From Dehalococcoidia bacterium (lineage in GTDB: Bacteria; Chloroflexota; Dehalococcoidia; UBA2979), in NCBI GenBank assembly GCA_030745285.1, contig JASLOV010000012.1:1-16202 (forward strand): a stretch of 16,202 nt of DNA, in the 5' to 3' direction. The translations under genes and the position numbers were made by a program. Positions 1-7,286 of this stretch are shown here, in pieces. Position 1 is the first letter of the stretch; each line of letters starts with the position of its first letter. The notes beneath the pieces were generated by a model. The model ran no database searches, had not been told where the DNA came from, and saw only the letters and a program-made list of their open reading frames with translations.

Positions 1-129
1 CGTGGCTTCGGCTTCGTGGAGATGGACGACGCAAACGCCCAGACCGCGATCGACGCCCTTGACGGCATCGACTTCGGTGGTCGTTCGCTGCGTGTCAACG
101 AGGCGCGTCCGCGCGAGCCGCGGCGCTAG
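1..129 (+). CDS. RRM-domain RNA-binding protein, C-terminal fragment
   Basis: The first reading frame is open from base 1 and ends at TAG 127-129. It encodes 42 residues that begin RGFGFVEM, which is the RNP1 strand of an RNA recognition motif. This is followed by an AIDALDG helix and GRSLRVNEARPREPRR, the last beta strand and a basic tail. Small single-RRM proteins of about 80-100 residues are common in cyanobacteria, Chloroflexota and proteobacteria. They bind single-stranded RNA and are often cold- or stress-responsive, though no such regulation can be seen here. The 5' half, including RNP2 and the start codon, lies outside the window. Family assignment is firm because RNP1 is textbook. 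The role of this copy is unknown. Confidence 0.9.
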   Translation, partial: RGFGFVEMDDANAQTAIDALDGIDFGGRSLRVNEARPREPRR

Positions 130-133
130 TGCG

Positions 134-658
134 CTAGGCGCCGCCGTTCGCGGCGGCGCCTTCAAGCCATCGCTCGATGAGGTCAGCGATCCCCGATACG
201 TCGTCAGAGGCGTAGCGGGGGTTCTGTTCGACGCGCCGATCGTCGCTGACGACGGCGAGCACCTCTCCGTGCCCGGGCAGCCTCAGTTCGGTGCCATTGC
301 GGTGTATCAACACCGTCGGCAGGTCCGCGTCGTGGAAGCCCTCGATCAGCACGAGGTCGACGGCGGGCGCCGTGATCGCGAGCAGGCTGTCCAGATCAGC
401 GGCGTCTGAGGGCAGGCGGAGCACCGCCTCGTCCTCGAAGAGCCCGCCAACGGCAGCGGCCCCCGCCTCGCGATAGCGCGTCGTGTCCTTGCCCGTACCG
501 TCCGGTGGCGCGGGGTGCCGGATCGCGTGCTTCAGCACGCCGACGCGCAGGCCACGCTCGCGCAGTTCCGCCACCAGGCGCACGCCGAACCAGGTCTTGC
601 CCGCCCCCGACCAACCGGCCAGGCGGATCGCGGGCACGGGATGCCGCGGGTCAGTCAT
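134..658 (-). CDS. mobB: Molybdopterin-guanine dinucleotide biosynthesis protein MobB
   Basis: This 174-residue P-loop GTPase has the usual MobB length. Visible motifs are Walker A GWSGAGKT (15-22), the LKH motif (42-44), the family-typical GKDTTRYREAGA stretch (56-67) and the Walker-B-like LVLIEGFH (102-109). MobB binds GTP and helps MobA attach GMP to the molybdenum cofactor, giving the bis-guanine dinucleotide form used by DMSO-reductase-family enzymes such as formate dehydrogenases and nitrate reductases. No mobA, moa or moe gene lies nearby. It starts at ATG 656-658, 104 bases downstream of the lipoprotein stop on the same strand. The last codons form one arm and the loop of the 137-160 hairpin. 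Function is well supported by the motifs; operon membership is inferred. Confidence 0.9.
   Translation of the reverse strand: MTDPRHPVPAIRLAGWSGAGKTWFGVRLVAELRERGLRVGVLKHAIRHPAPPDGTGKDTTRYREAGAAAVGGLFEDEAVLRLPSDAADLDSLLAITAPAVDLVLIEGFHDADLPTVLIHRNGTELRLPGHGEVLAVVSDDRRVEQNPRYASDDVSGIADLIERWLEGAAANGGA
137..160. terminator. Perfect GC hairpin between convergent genes
   Basis: A 10-bp perfect stem (137-146 with 151-160) encloses a TTCG tetraloop (147-150). It starts 8 bases after the RRM stop codon and overlaps the last codons of the convergent MobB gene. No T-run follows on either strand, so classic intrinsic termination is uncertain. Its place between two converging genes makes a shared transcription end or an mRNA 3' stabiliser the best reading. 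Confidence 0.5.
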
Positions 659-762
659 AGTCGCAGTTCACGGAGGTTGTTCGCGGAAGCTGCAGCCATC
701 TCGCGACCAGTGTCGCAGAGGCGGGCGCTAGGCGAATGCGACCGCGGCTCCGCCTCCACGCA

Positions 763-2121
763 TCACCGCCCCGGCGCGGCGGCATCGATGGCGTGGAGAA
801 ACTTCGAGGCCTCGCGCAGGAACTCGTCGTACGGCCGCAGCCCCTCCGCCTGCCGCACGTCGGCGCGAGCCGTCACCACATCGGCGGGGTCGATCAGGAA
901 GCGGCCGAGCCCGCGCACGAAGTAGGCGGCCGCCAGGTCGTCGCGAACAGCGACGGCGGCCGCCGCGCGCTCGACGAAGATGCGGCCGAGCTCCGCCGCC
1001 ATCCCCTCGCCCGGCGTCCCGGCCAGCAACGGCCCGCCGCCGGCGAACAGCGTCTCCGGGTCGGATTCGCGGACGAGCTCCAGCAGCGCGTCGTAGTCAC
1101 CGGCGACAAGCGACGCCAGCGCCGGCACGCCCGGCTCGTCCCGGCCGGCTCCGTCGCGGTACGCAGCGACGTGGAAGTCGATCAGCACACTGTTCCAGGC
1201 CACGGCCGGCAGGAAGACACGGAGGCTATCGTCCGCACCGATGATCAGTCGCACGCCGCTGATCTCGAATGCCGCGTCGAGCCAGAGGCCCGCCCTCGCC
1301 AGCTCGATCGCCCGGTCGACCGGGGTGCGCAACGCCGGCGGCCCGAAGTCCGGCAGCCGTTCGAGCTGCGCCACGGTCAACCGGGCCCCGTCCCAGCGGT
1401 GGATGTCGACGGACGGCTCGATGAAGCAGCCGTCGCAGAGCAGGGTCGTGCTGGTATCGACCACGATGTCGAGCAGCCCGTCGCCGTCGTGATCGACGAC
1501 AGCGCGCAGCGGCACTGACTCGACGGACAGGTCCGGCGGAACGGCGAAGCGCACAATCAGGTCGAGGCCGTCAAAGGTGAGCAGGCGCAGTCCGCGGCCG
1601 GGCTCGGACGAGTCGCCGGTCTGTATCCAGACGCGGTCCGGCGTGATCTCGACCGGCATCGCCCCACGCCAGCGGTCCAGGCGCAGCCGCCGCAACTCGA
1701 CCCAGCCGCCCTCGGCTTTACGGTAGAGCGAGACGACGCCATCCCCTGCCGTGTCCCCCGCGATGCCCGCGGCGTCGGGCGGGGCGGAGGCGACCAGCCA
1801 GAGCCGCTCCTCTCCGGCCGGAACATGAAGCTCGTCGACGGTCGCGCCTTCTCCCAGCTCTCGCACCGCGATCTCGCGCAGGTCGTCGACCGTCGGGGCA
1901 GCGGCGACCGGCACGGGCGTCGCGCTTCCCGCCGGGGCCGTCGCTGGCGCCCCGCCACCACCGCCATCGCCACCACCGCCATCCCTGCCACCGCCATCGC
2001 CGCCAACGCTGCAGGACACGGCAGATAGCACCCCGGCAAGGGCGAACGAGGACGCGAGGAGCACGAGGGTGCGGGCGCTCACACGGAGACGGGGCTGGAG
2101 TGGTGGAGCGTCAGGCGCCAC
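763..2121 (-). CDS. Putative secreted lipoprotein with Gly/Asp-rich linker, unknown function
   Basis: I do not recognise a named family. The N-terminus has arginines (R11, R13, R17), a hydrophobic run and a lipobox-like AVSC with the candidate lipidated cysteine at C37. The -3 residue is Ala rather than Leu, so the lipobox is imperfect. A glycine/aspartate-rich linker (about 38-57) follows, then a Pro/Ala tether to residue 75. The folded part contains DHDGDGLLD (210-218), a DxDxDG calcium-loop signature of FG-GAP/integrin-like repeats, and a CDGC pair (229-232). The C-terminal third is helical and TPR-like. Start is ambiguous. GTG at 2121 has a perfect AGGAGG seven bases upstream. GTG at 2082 overlaps the upstream gene's stop as GTGA and gives a compact 24-residue signal peptide. 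Both starts overlap the NTF2-like gene, so translational coupling is likely. Confidence 0.7.
   Translation of the reverse strand: MAPDAPPLQPRLRVSARTLVLLASSFALAGVLSAVSCSVGGDGGGRDGGGGDGGGGGAPATAPAGSATPVPVAAAPTVDDLREIAVRELGEGATVDELHVPAGEERLWLVASAPPDAAGIAGDTAGDGVVSLYRKAEGGWVELRRLRLDRWRGAMPVEITPDRVWIQTGDSSEPGRGLRLLTFDGLDLIVRFAVPPDLSVESVPLRAVVDHDGDGLLDIVVDTSTTLLCDGCFIEPSVDIHRWDGARLTVAQLERLPDFGPPALRTPVDRAIELARAGLWLDAAFEISGVRLIIGADDSLRVFLPAVAWNSVLIDFHVAAYRDGAGRDEPGVPALASLVAGDYDALLELVRESDPETLFAGGGPLLAGTPGEGMAAELGRIFVERAAAAVAVRDDLAAAYFVRGLGRFLIDPADVVTARADVRQAEGLRPYDEFLREASKFLHAIDAAAPGR
1955..1999. repeat. 15-bp coding tandem repeat, three copies
   Basis: Three consecutive 15-bp units (1955-1969, 1970-1984, 1985-1999) share the core caccgccatc with one to three changes. 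Because 15 is a multiple of three, each unit adds five residues, on the minus strand a Gly/Asp pattern. They form the flexible linker just after the lipidation cysteine. The array can change length without shifting frame. Confidence 0.8.
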
Positions 2122-2453
2122 TCGCCGTCCTCCTGCGTGAAGACATTGGTGGCCGTCAACGCGCCGCCGGCCACCAGCTCACGGCAGAGCACATAGGCGA
2201 CCGTGTCGAGCAGGTGAGCCTCGGCCGCACCCGTGAAGACACGCGGCTGCTCCGGGTTGTCGAGGATCGCGCGCCAGCTCTCCATCACGCACTCGCGTCC
2301 CGCCAGAGCGTTCCAGTTCGGATGGACGCAAGCGACGGGCACTTCACGCGCCCAGAGCGCATCCATCGCCCCGAAGTCCTTCGCGTTTAGGGCGGTATAG
2401 AACGCGTCGTTTGCCGCCAGCACTGCCTCTGCTGCCGCAGCCAGCCCGGACAT
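2079..2453 (-). CDS. SnoaL/NTF2-like fold protein (DUF4440-type)
   Basis: This small protein of about 124 residues has the pattern of the NTF2-like/SnoaL_3 fold. An N-terminal helix contains FYTALNAKDFGAMDALWA. It is followed by VACVHPNWNALAGRECVMESWRAI, and strands end with TNVFTQEDGEWRLTLHHSS. Such proteins are cone-shaped dimers used as small-molecule isomerases, hydrolases or ligand pockets. The substrate cannot be read from sequence. The histidines in VHPNW and LHHSS are typical of the steroid-isomerase-like subgroup. I chose ATG 2451-2453 because GGGGAGGGG lies just upstream. An ATG 30 bases earlier lacks such a site. Its 3' end overlaps the lipoprotein start by 4 or 43 bases depending on which lipoprotein start is used. 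Confidence 0.8.
   Translation of the reverse strand: MSGLAAAAEAVLAANDAFYTALNAKDFGAMDALWAREVPVACVHPNWNALAGRECVMESWRAILDNPEQPRVFTGAAEAHLLDTVAYVLCRELVAGGALTATNVFTQEDGEWRLTLHHSSPVSV
2129..2134 (-). promoter_or_regulatory. Shine-Dalgarno AGGAGG for the lipoprotein, inside the upstream gene
   Basis: On the minus strand AGGAGG sits seven bases before GTG 2119-2121. It lies within the coding sequence of the NTF2-like gene, spanning its QED codons. It is the main reason to prefer the longer lipoprotein start over GTG 2082. Confidence 0.5.
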
Positions 2454-2522
2454 GGCGCCCCTCCCCACGCAGGGAGCGATCATACGGCCGGGCCGGATCG
2501 ATGGGGCGCAGTCCGCGACGAG

Positions 2523-3356
2523 TTAGTCCTCGGCTGGCTCGTACATCGTGTCGCGGCGGCGCTTGAACGCCTCCCAGCCGCCCTCCTGCAGTTCGTCGAG
2601 CACGCCCGCGCGCCCGCCGTCCGAGAGCGACTGGATCGCCTCGTCGTCGCGGTATGCCAGCGCCTCGCGGAACCCGGCGAGGTCGTATGCGCGATTCACC
2701 AGCGCCTTGTTCATGCGCACCGTGTCCTGCGGCAACGACGCCAGCTTGCGGGCCATCGCCTCCGCCTCCTCATCGAGGCGGTCCGACGGCACGACGCGGT
2801 TGACGAGGCCGAGCCGCTGCGCCTCGCGGGCGTCGAACATCTCGCCCAGCATCATGATCTCCTTCGCCTGCTTCATGCCCACGAGGAAGGGCGTGATCAG
2901 GGTTGGGGGCCCGAAGCCGTGGCGAATCTGTATCTCCCCGAACTTCGCATCCTCCGCCGCGATCGTAATGTCGCAGACGCCGGCCAGCTCGCACCCCTGC
3001 CCCACCGCGTGGCCACGCACCGCCGCGATCACCGGCTTGGGAAACGACCAGATCTTGAGCTGCACCTCCGTGCCGCCGGGCGCCGGCTCGTCGTCCGGGT
3101 AGAGCGACGAATAGAGGTCGCCGCCGGCACAGAACGCCCTGCCCGCACCGCCCAGGATCACCACCTGCACGTCGTCGTCCTCGGCACGTTCGAGCGCGAC
3201 GTAGAGCAGCCGCTGCACGTTCTTGTTGAGGGCGTTGAGCACCACCGGGCGGTTGAGGGTGATGCGAGCGACACCGTCGGACGCCTCGTAGAGAACATCG
3301 TCCGGGCCCGGCGGAGGAATCTCGATGCCGTCGGGGGTGGTCTTGATTTCGGTCAT
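2523..3356 (-). CDS. Enoyl-CoA hydratase/isomerase (crotonase) family protein
   Basis: This 277-residue crotonase carries the oxyanion-hole segment GRAFCAGGDL (72-81) and the signature GHAVGQGCELAGVCDITIAAEDAKFG (115-140). E123, in CELA, matches the first catalytic glutamate of rat mitochondrial enoyl-CoA hydratase (Glu144). The second (Glu164, in FGQPEILLG) falls on Q143 in FGEIQIRHG, so simple hydration is doubtful. Isomerase, decarboxylase or thioester-hydrolase chemistry are alternatives. An N-terminal extension of about 20 residues (PPPGPDD) precedes the first strand, and a charged helical tail ends the protein. It starts at ATG 3354-3356 with GGAGCG upstream. It is the first gene of the minus-strand run ending in mobB, divergent from the ABC exporter. 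Family is certain; reaction is not. Confidence 0.88.
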   Translation of the reverse strand: MTEIKTTPDGIEIPPPGPDDVLYEASDGVARITLNRPVVLNALNKNVQRLLYVALERAEDDDVQVVILGGAGRAFCAGGDLYSSLYPDDEPAPGGTEVQLKIWSFPKPVIAAVRGHAVGQGCELAGVCDITIAAEDAKFGEIQIRHGFGPPTLITPFLVGMKQAKEIMMLGEMFDAREAQRLGLVNRVVPSDRLDEEAEAMARKLASLPQDTVRMNKALVNRAYDLAGFREALAYRDDEAIQSLSDGGRAGVLDELQEGGWEAFKRRRDTMYEPAED

Positions 3357-3572
3357 CGTCCGCTCCAGTCGCGCCGGTCAGCGTGACGGGAGCGCGAGGC
3401 GAGGGCAAGGCCCGCGGCAAGGGGTGAGAGGAGGGCGGTGGTAAAGGAACCAGTGAGCGGGACTACAGTACGAGCGGCGGATTGCCCCTTGAACTACAAG
3501 CGTGCTCGCCGCAGGATTGTTGCAGGCGCCTCACAGACCCCAGACTGATTGAAATGACGGGATGGCACGCCC
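3357..3572. other. Divergent intergenic region, crotonase / ABC exporter
   Basis: This 216-base gap separates two genes transcribed apart and should hold both promoters. I see no strong -35/-10 pair. The best candidates are TTGAAC at 3488-3493 with CAGGAT 17 bases on for the plus strand, and a lone TACAGT near 3465; both are weak. No convincing operator palindrome was seen. Confidence 0.4.
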
Positions 3573-5435
3573 GTGGCGAGCCGCGTCGTGACGCCGGAAC
3601 GGATCACCGACACCGGGCCGCGTCACAAGAACCCTCTGATCAAGTACGTCCTGCGCTACAAGTGGCACTACGCGGGCGGCTTCGCCGCGCTCGTCTTCGC
3701 CTCAGTCCTCTCGATGCTGCCGCCGCTCGTCCTGAAGATCGCGATCGACGATCTCACCGCCGGCACCACGGTCTCCCGTCTCGCCGCGCTGGGCGGCATC
3801 GTCATCGCCATCGCGCTGGTGGAGAGCGCGATCCGCTTCGGCGGGCGGCTGCTGGTCTCCAGCCGCGCACGCTGGATCGAGTACCACCTGCGCGATGACC
3901 TGGCGCGCCAGTTCCTGCGGCTGGACCGGAGCTTCTACCTGCGTTCCCGCACCGGCGACCTAATGGCACGCGCCACCAACGACCTCAACTGGATCCGCGA
4001 CTTCATGGGGCCGACGGTCAACGACATCTGGTTCACCGTCGTGATGCTGACGGTGGGCCTCACCTTCCTGTTCTCGATCGACGTACGCCTGACGTTGCTC
4101 TCGATCGTCTACTTCCCGTTCGTGGCGGGGGTCGTGATCTACCTGGAGACGACGCTCGAGGACAAGTTCCGCCTCGTGCAGGAGCAGTTCGGCCACCTCA
4201 CGAACCGCGCGCAGGAGAACGTCTCCGGCATCCGCGCGATCAAGGCGTACGCCCAGGAAGAGTCCGAGGTCGAGTCGTGGGCGGCGGACAACCGTGAGCT
4301 GATGCGGCGCGCCCTCTCGTTCGGCCGCTGGGTCTCGGGATTCTTCCCGATGATGATCCTGGCGACCGGCATCGGCACGGCGCTCGTGATCTGGTTCGGC
4401 GGCCGCGACGTCGTGGCTGGGGACATCACGCTCGGGCAGTTCGTGCAGTTCAACGTCATTCTTCGGATGCTGGCCAGCCAGCTCACCGTGCTCGGCTGGG
4501 TCGTCTCCGCCTGGCAGCAGTTCATTGCTTCGCTGGGCCGCATCAACGAGATCCTGCGCGAGGAACCCGACATCGACGAGCCCGCCGAACCGCGCGTACT
4601 CGATACGATCCGCGGCGATGTCGCCTTCGAGGGCGTCACCTTCGAGCACGACGGCCGGACCGTGCTCGATCGCCTCGACCTGCGCATCGCGGCCGGCTCT
4701 ACGGTCGCGATCGTCGGTGAGACGGGCGCCGGCAAGACGACGATGGTCGATCTGTTGACCCGGGTCTTCGACCCCTGGGAGGGCCGCGTCACGGTCGACG
4801 GGGTGGACGTGCGCGAGCTCTCGCTCCAGCGGCTGCGCGACGCCATCGGCGTGGTGCCGCAGGAGGCGTTCCTGTTCTCCGAGTCGCTGCACGAGAACAT
4901 CTCGTTCGGGCGCGTCGACCCACCCGCGGACGACGTCGACGAAGCATTAAAGACATCGCAGCTCTCCAATGACCTCGAGCAGCTCGGGGGCGGCCTCGAC
5001 ACGCTGATCGGTGAGCGCGGGGTAACGCTGTCGGGCGGCCAGAAGCAACGCGCGACGCTGGCGCGGGCGCTGCTGAAGCGACCGCCCATCCTCGTGCTCG
5101 ACGACTCGCTCTCGCATGTCGACACCAACACGGAGGAGGAGATCCTGCGCCGCCTGCGGGTGTTCATGGCGGAGCGCACGACGCTGGTGATCGCGCACCG
5201 CAGCTCAACACTCGCGGCCGCGGACCGCATCGTCGTGCTCGAGGACGGAGCGATCGCGGAAGACGGCACCCACGAAGAGCTGCTGGCCGCGGATGGCCGC
5301 TACGCCGGCTACTACCGTCGCCAGCTGCTGCGCGAGCAGGCCGCCGCGGAGGAGCGGGAGCTGGCGGTCGAGGACCAGGGCCAGTCAGGCACGGCAGCGG
5401 GCGACCGGGCGGACGAGGAAGGAGCGCAGAGCTAA
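3573..5435 (+). CDS. Heterodimeric ABC exporter, half carrying the degenerate ATP site
   Basis: This 620-residue type IV half-transporter resembles BmrC, YheI or TM287. Residues about 25-320 form six transmembrane helices. The nucleotide-binding domain has Walker A GETGAGKTT (382-390), Q-loop Q430, signature LSGGQ (486-490), Walker B ILVLDD (506-511) and switch histidine H542. The catalytic glutamate after Walker B is Asp (D511), the hallmark of the degenerate half in heterodimeric exporters. The C-terminal tail (585-620) is acidic, Ala-rich and probably disordered. The start is GTG 3573. GTG 3588 is a shorter option, and neither has a strong Shine-Dalgarno. Its stop overlaps the partner's start by one base (TAATG), so the two are co-translated. 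Substrate is unknown; lipid or drug export is the family norm. Confidence 0.9.
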   Translation: MASRVVTPERITDTGPRHKNPLIKYVLRYKWHYAGGFAALVFASVLSMLPPLVLKIAIDDLTAGTTVSRLAALGGIVIAIALVESAIRFGGRLLVSSRARWIEYHLRDDLARQFLRLDRSFYLRSRTGDLMARATNDLNWIRDFMGPTVNDIWFTVVMLTVGLTFLFSIDVRLTLLSIVYFPFVAGVVIYLETTLEDKFRLVQEQFGHLTNRAQENVSGIRAIKAYAQEESEVESWAADNRELMRRALSFGRWVSGFFPMMILATGIGTALVIWFGGRDVVAGDITLGQFVQFNVILRMLASQLTVLGWVVSAWQQFIASLGRINEILREEPDIDEPAEPRVLDTIRGDVAFEGVTFEHDGRTVLDRLDLRIAAGSTVAIVGETGAGKTTMVDLLTRVFDPWEGRVTVDGVDVRELSLQRLRDAIGVVPQEAFLFSESLHENISFGRVDPPADDVDEALKTSQLSNDLEQLGGGLDTLIGERGVTLSGGQKQRATLARALLKRPPILVLDDSLSHVDTNTEEEILRRLRVFMAERTTLVIAHRSSTLAAADRIVVLEDGAIAEDGTHEELLAADGRYAGYYRRQLLREQAAAEERELAVEDQGQSGTAAGDRADEEGAQS

Positions 5436-7231
5436 TGGCGATGGCCTTCAACGAAGAAGACGAACTGCTCGGCCGGGTCTACGACCGCGCCCTCGCCGCC
5501 CGCCTGCTGCGCTATGTGCGTCCCTACCGCAGGGCGGTCTGGATCGCGGTGGTGCTGCTGCTGTTCATCGCCGGCCTCGAACTGGTCGGGCCACTGATCA
5601 TCCGGGAGGCGATCGACGGTCAGATCGCGCAGGGGCGGACGGACCGGCTGGCGCCGCTCACGGCCGTCTTCGTCGGCAGCCTGGTCCTGCTCTCGGCGCT
5701 GAGGTACTCGCAGGAGCTGCTGATGGTCTACGTTGGACAGCGGGTGCTGATGGACATGCGATTGGAGCTGTTCACTCACCTCCAGCGCATGTCGGTCTCG
5801 TACTTCGACCGCAACCCGGTGGGGCGGCTGGTGACCCGGCTGACGAACGACACCGCGGCGATCGAGGCCGTGGTCTCGCAGGGGCTGGTCACGATCTTCA
5901 CGAACCTGCTGATGCTCGTGGCGATCGTCGGCATGATGCTGGTGCTCGACTGGCAGCTGGCGCTGGTGATGTACGCGTTGTTGCCGCCGCTGGTGATCGT
6001 CGTCCGCTACTTCGCCGCGAAGCAGCGCGACCTCTTCCGCGAGCAGCGGATGTGGCTGGCGCGCATCAACGCCTACCTCAACGAGACCATCACCGGCATC
6101 ACCGTCGTGCAGCTCTTCAACCGCGAGCGCGAGAACCTGCGGCGGTTCGATGAGCGCAACCGCGGCCACCTCAGCGCCCACCTGCGCTTCCTGATGTGGT
6201 ACGCGGTCTTCGAGCCGACCGTGGTGCTGTTCGGCGCGGTGACGACGGCGTCCATCATCTGGTACGGCGGCGGACGGGTGATCGACGCCTCGCTGACGAT
6301 CGGCACGCTGGTCGCCTTCACCGCATACATGCAGCGCTTCTACTGGCCGCTGCGGGAGATCTCGCAGCGCTACTCGGGCATCCAGCAGGCGATGGCGTCG
6401 GCAGAACGTATCTTCGGCATCCTCGACGAGCCGGAGGAGATCATCGACCCGGCCGAGCCGCGGCACCTCACCGACGTGCGCGGCAAGATCGAGTTCCGCG
6501 ATGTCTGGTTCGCGTACGTGGACGAGAACTGGGTGCTGCGCGACGTCTCGATGGTCGTCGAGCCCGGCGAATCGGTCGCGATCGTCGGCGCGACGGGCGC
6601 GGGCAAGTCGACGATGACGGCGTTGCTCAGCCGCTTCTACGACGTGCAACGAGGCCAGATCCTCGTCGACGACGTGCCGATCGACCAGCTCGCGCAGCAG
6701 GAGCTGCGCCTCCACGTCGGCATCATGCTGCAGGATCCGTTCGTTTACACCGACACCATCGAGGAGAACATCCGGCTCCGCGACCGCTCGATCAGCCCGG
6801 AGCGCGTCCGCGCAGCAGCGGAGCTGATCGGCGCGGACGGCTTCATCGAGCGTCTGCCGGACGGCTACGACACGATGCTCGCCGAACGCGGAGCAAACCT
6901 CTCGACCGGCCAGAAGCAGCTGCTGGCCCTGGCGCGCGTTGCCGCCTTCAACCCGGAGATCGTGCTGGTGATGGACGAGGCGACGGCGAGCATCGACCCC
7001 GACACGGAGGCGGTGATCCAGCGTGGCATCCACGAGGTGATGTCGGAGCGGACATCGATCGTGATCGCCCACCGCCTGAACACGATCCGGGCGGTCGACC
7101 GCATCGTCGTGCTCGAACACGGCGAGGTCGCGGAGGAAGGCACACACGAGCAGCTGCTGGCGCGCGAGGATGGCCACTACGCCCGGCTGTACGAGCTGCA
7201 GTACAAGGGCCAGGACGTGGCCCCGGCCTGA
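5435..7231 (+). CDS. Heterodimeric ABC exporter, half carrying the consensus Walker B
   Basis: This 598-residue partner of the preceding gene has six transmembrane helices across about residues 30-310. An N-terminal elbow-helix segment (1-25) precedes them. The ATPase domain has Walker A GATGAGKST (385-393), Q-loop Q433, Walker B IVLVMDE (509-515) with catalytic E515, and switch histidine H546. The ABC signature is LSTGQ (489-493) rather than LSGGQ. In the dimer, this altered signature faces the upstream protein's Asp-type Walker B. One ATP site is therefore degenerate and the other canonical, as in BmrCD and TM287/288. The start is ATG 5435, sharing its A with the upstream TAA. The protein ends about 20 residues after the H-loop region, with no extra domain. 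Transport direction (export) follows from the type IV fold. Confidence 0.92.
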   Translation: MAMAFNEEDELLGRVYDRALAARLLRYVRPYRRAVWIAVVLLLFIAGLELVGPLIIREAIDGQIAQGRTDRLAPLTAVFVGSLVLLSALRYSQELLMVYVGQRVLMDMRLELFTHLQRMSVSYFDRNPVGRLVTRLTNDTAAIEAVVSQGLVTIFTNLLMLVAIVGMMLVLDWQLALVMYALLPPLVIVVRYFAAKQRDLFREQRMWLARINAYLNETITGITVVQLFNRERENLRRFDERNRGHLSAHLRFLMWYAVFEPTVVLFGAVTTASIIWYGGGRVIDASLTIGTLVAFTAYMQRFYWPLREISQRYSGIQQAMASAERIFGILDEPEEIIDPAEPRHLTDVRGKIEFRDVWFAYVDENWVLRDVSMVVEPGESVAIVGATGAGKSTMTALLSRFYDVQRGQILVDDVPIDQLAQQELRLHVGIMLQDPFVYTDTIEENIRLRDRSISPERVRAAAELIGADGFIERLPDGYDTMLAERGANLSTGQKQLLALARVAAFNPEIVLVMDEATASIDPDTEAVIQRGIHEVMSERTSIVIAHRLNTIRAVDRIVVLEHGEVAEEGTHEQLLAREDGHYARLYELQYKGQDVAPA

Positions 7232-7250
7232 CGGCCCCGATGCCGAGACC

Positions 7251-7286
7251 CGGCTGGGCTGGCGGCTGCTCTAGCGGCTGGGCTAG
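7251..7286. repeat. 12-bp tandem repeat, three copies, overlapping a stop codon
   Basis: Units begin at 7251, 7263 and 7275 and share CGGCTG followed by CT(G/A)G-type ends. The unit sequences are CGGCTGGGCTGG, CGGCTGCTCTAG and CGGCTGGGCTAG. The block fills most of the 51-base space between the converging ABC exporter and SDR genes. The last unit contains the SDR stop codon (7283-7285, read on the minus strand). Confidence 0.75.

Noticed and set aside
1..409. 135-codon open frame from base 2
   Set aside because: It is out of frame with the clear RRM fragment and antisense to MobB; its sequence is Arg/Ser/Thr-rich with no domain.
5432..7177. Long open frame (581 codons) antisense to the second ABC gene
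   Set aside because: It is rich in Arg, His, Asp and Gln in the way antisense frames of high-GC genes are, has no domain, and the sense frame is a complete ABC exporter.
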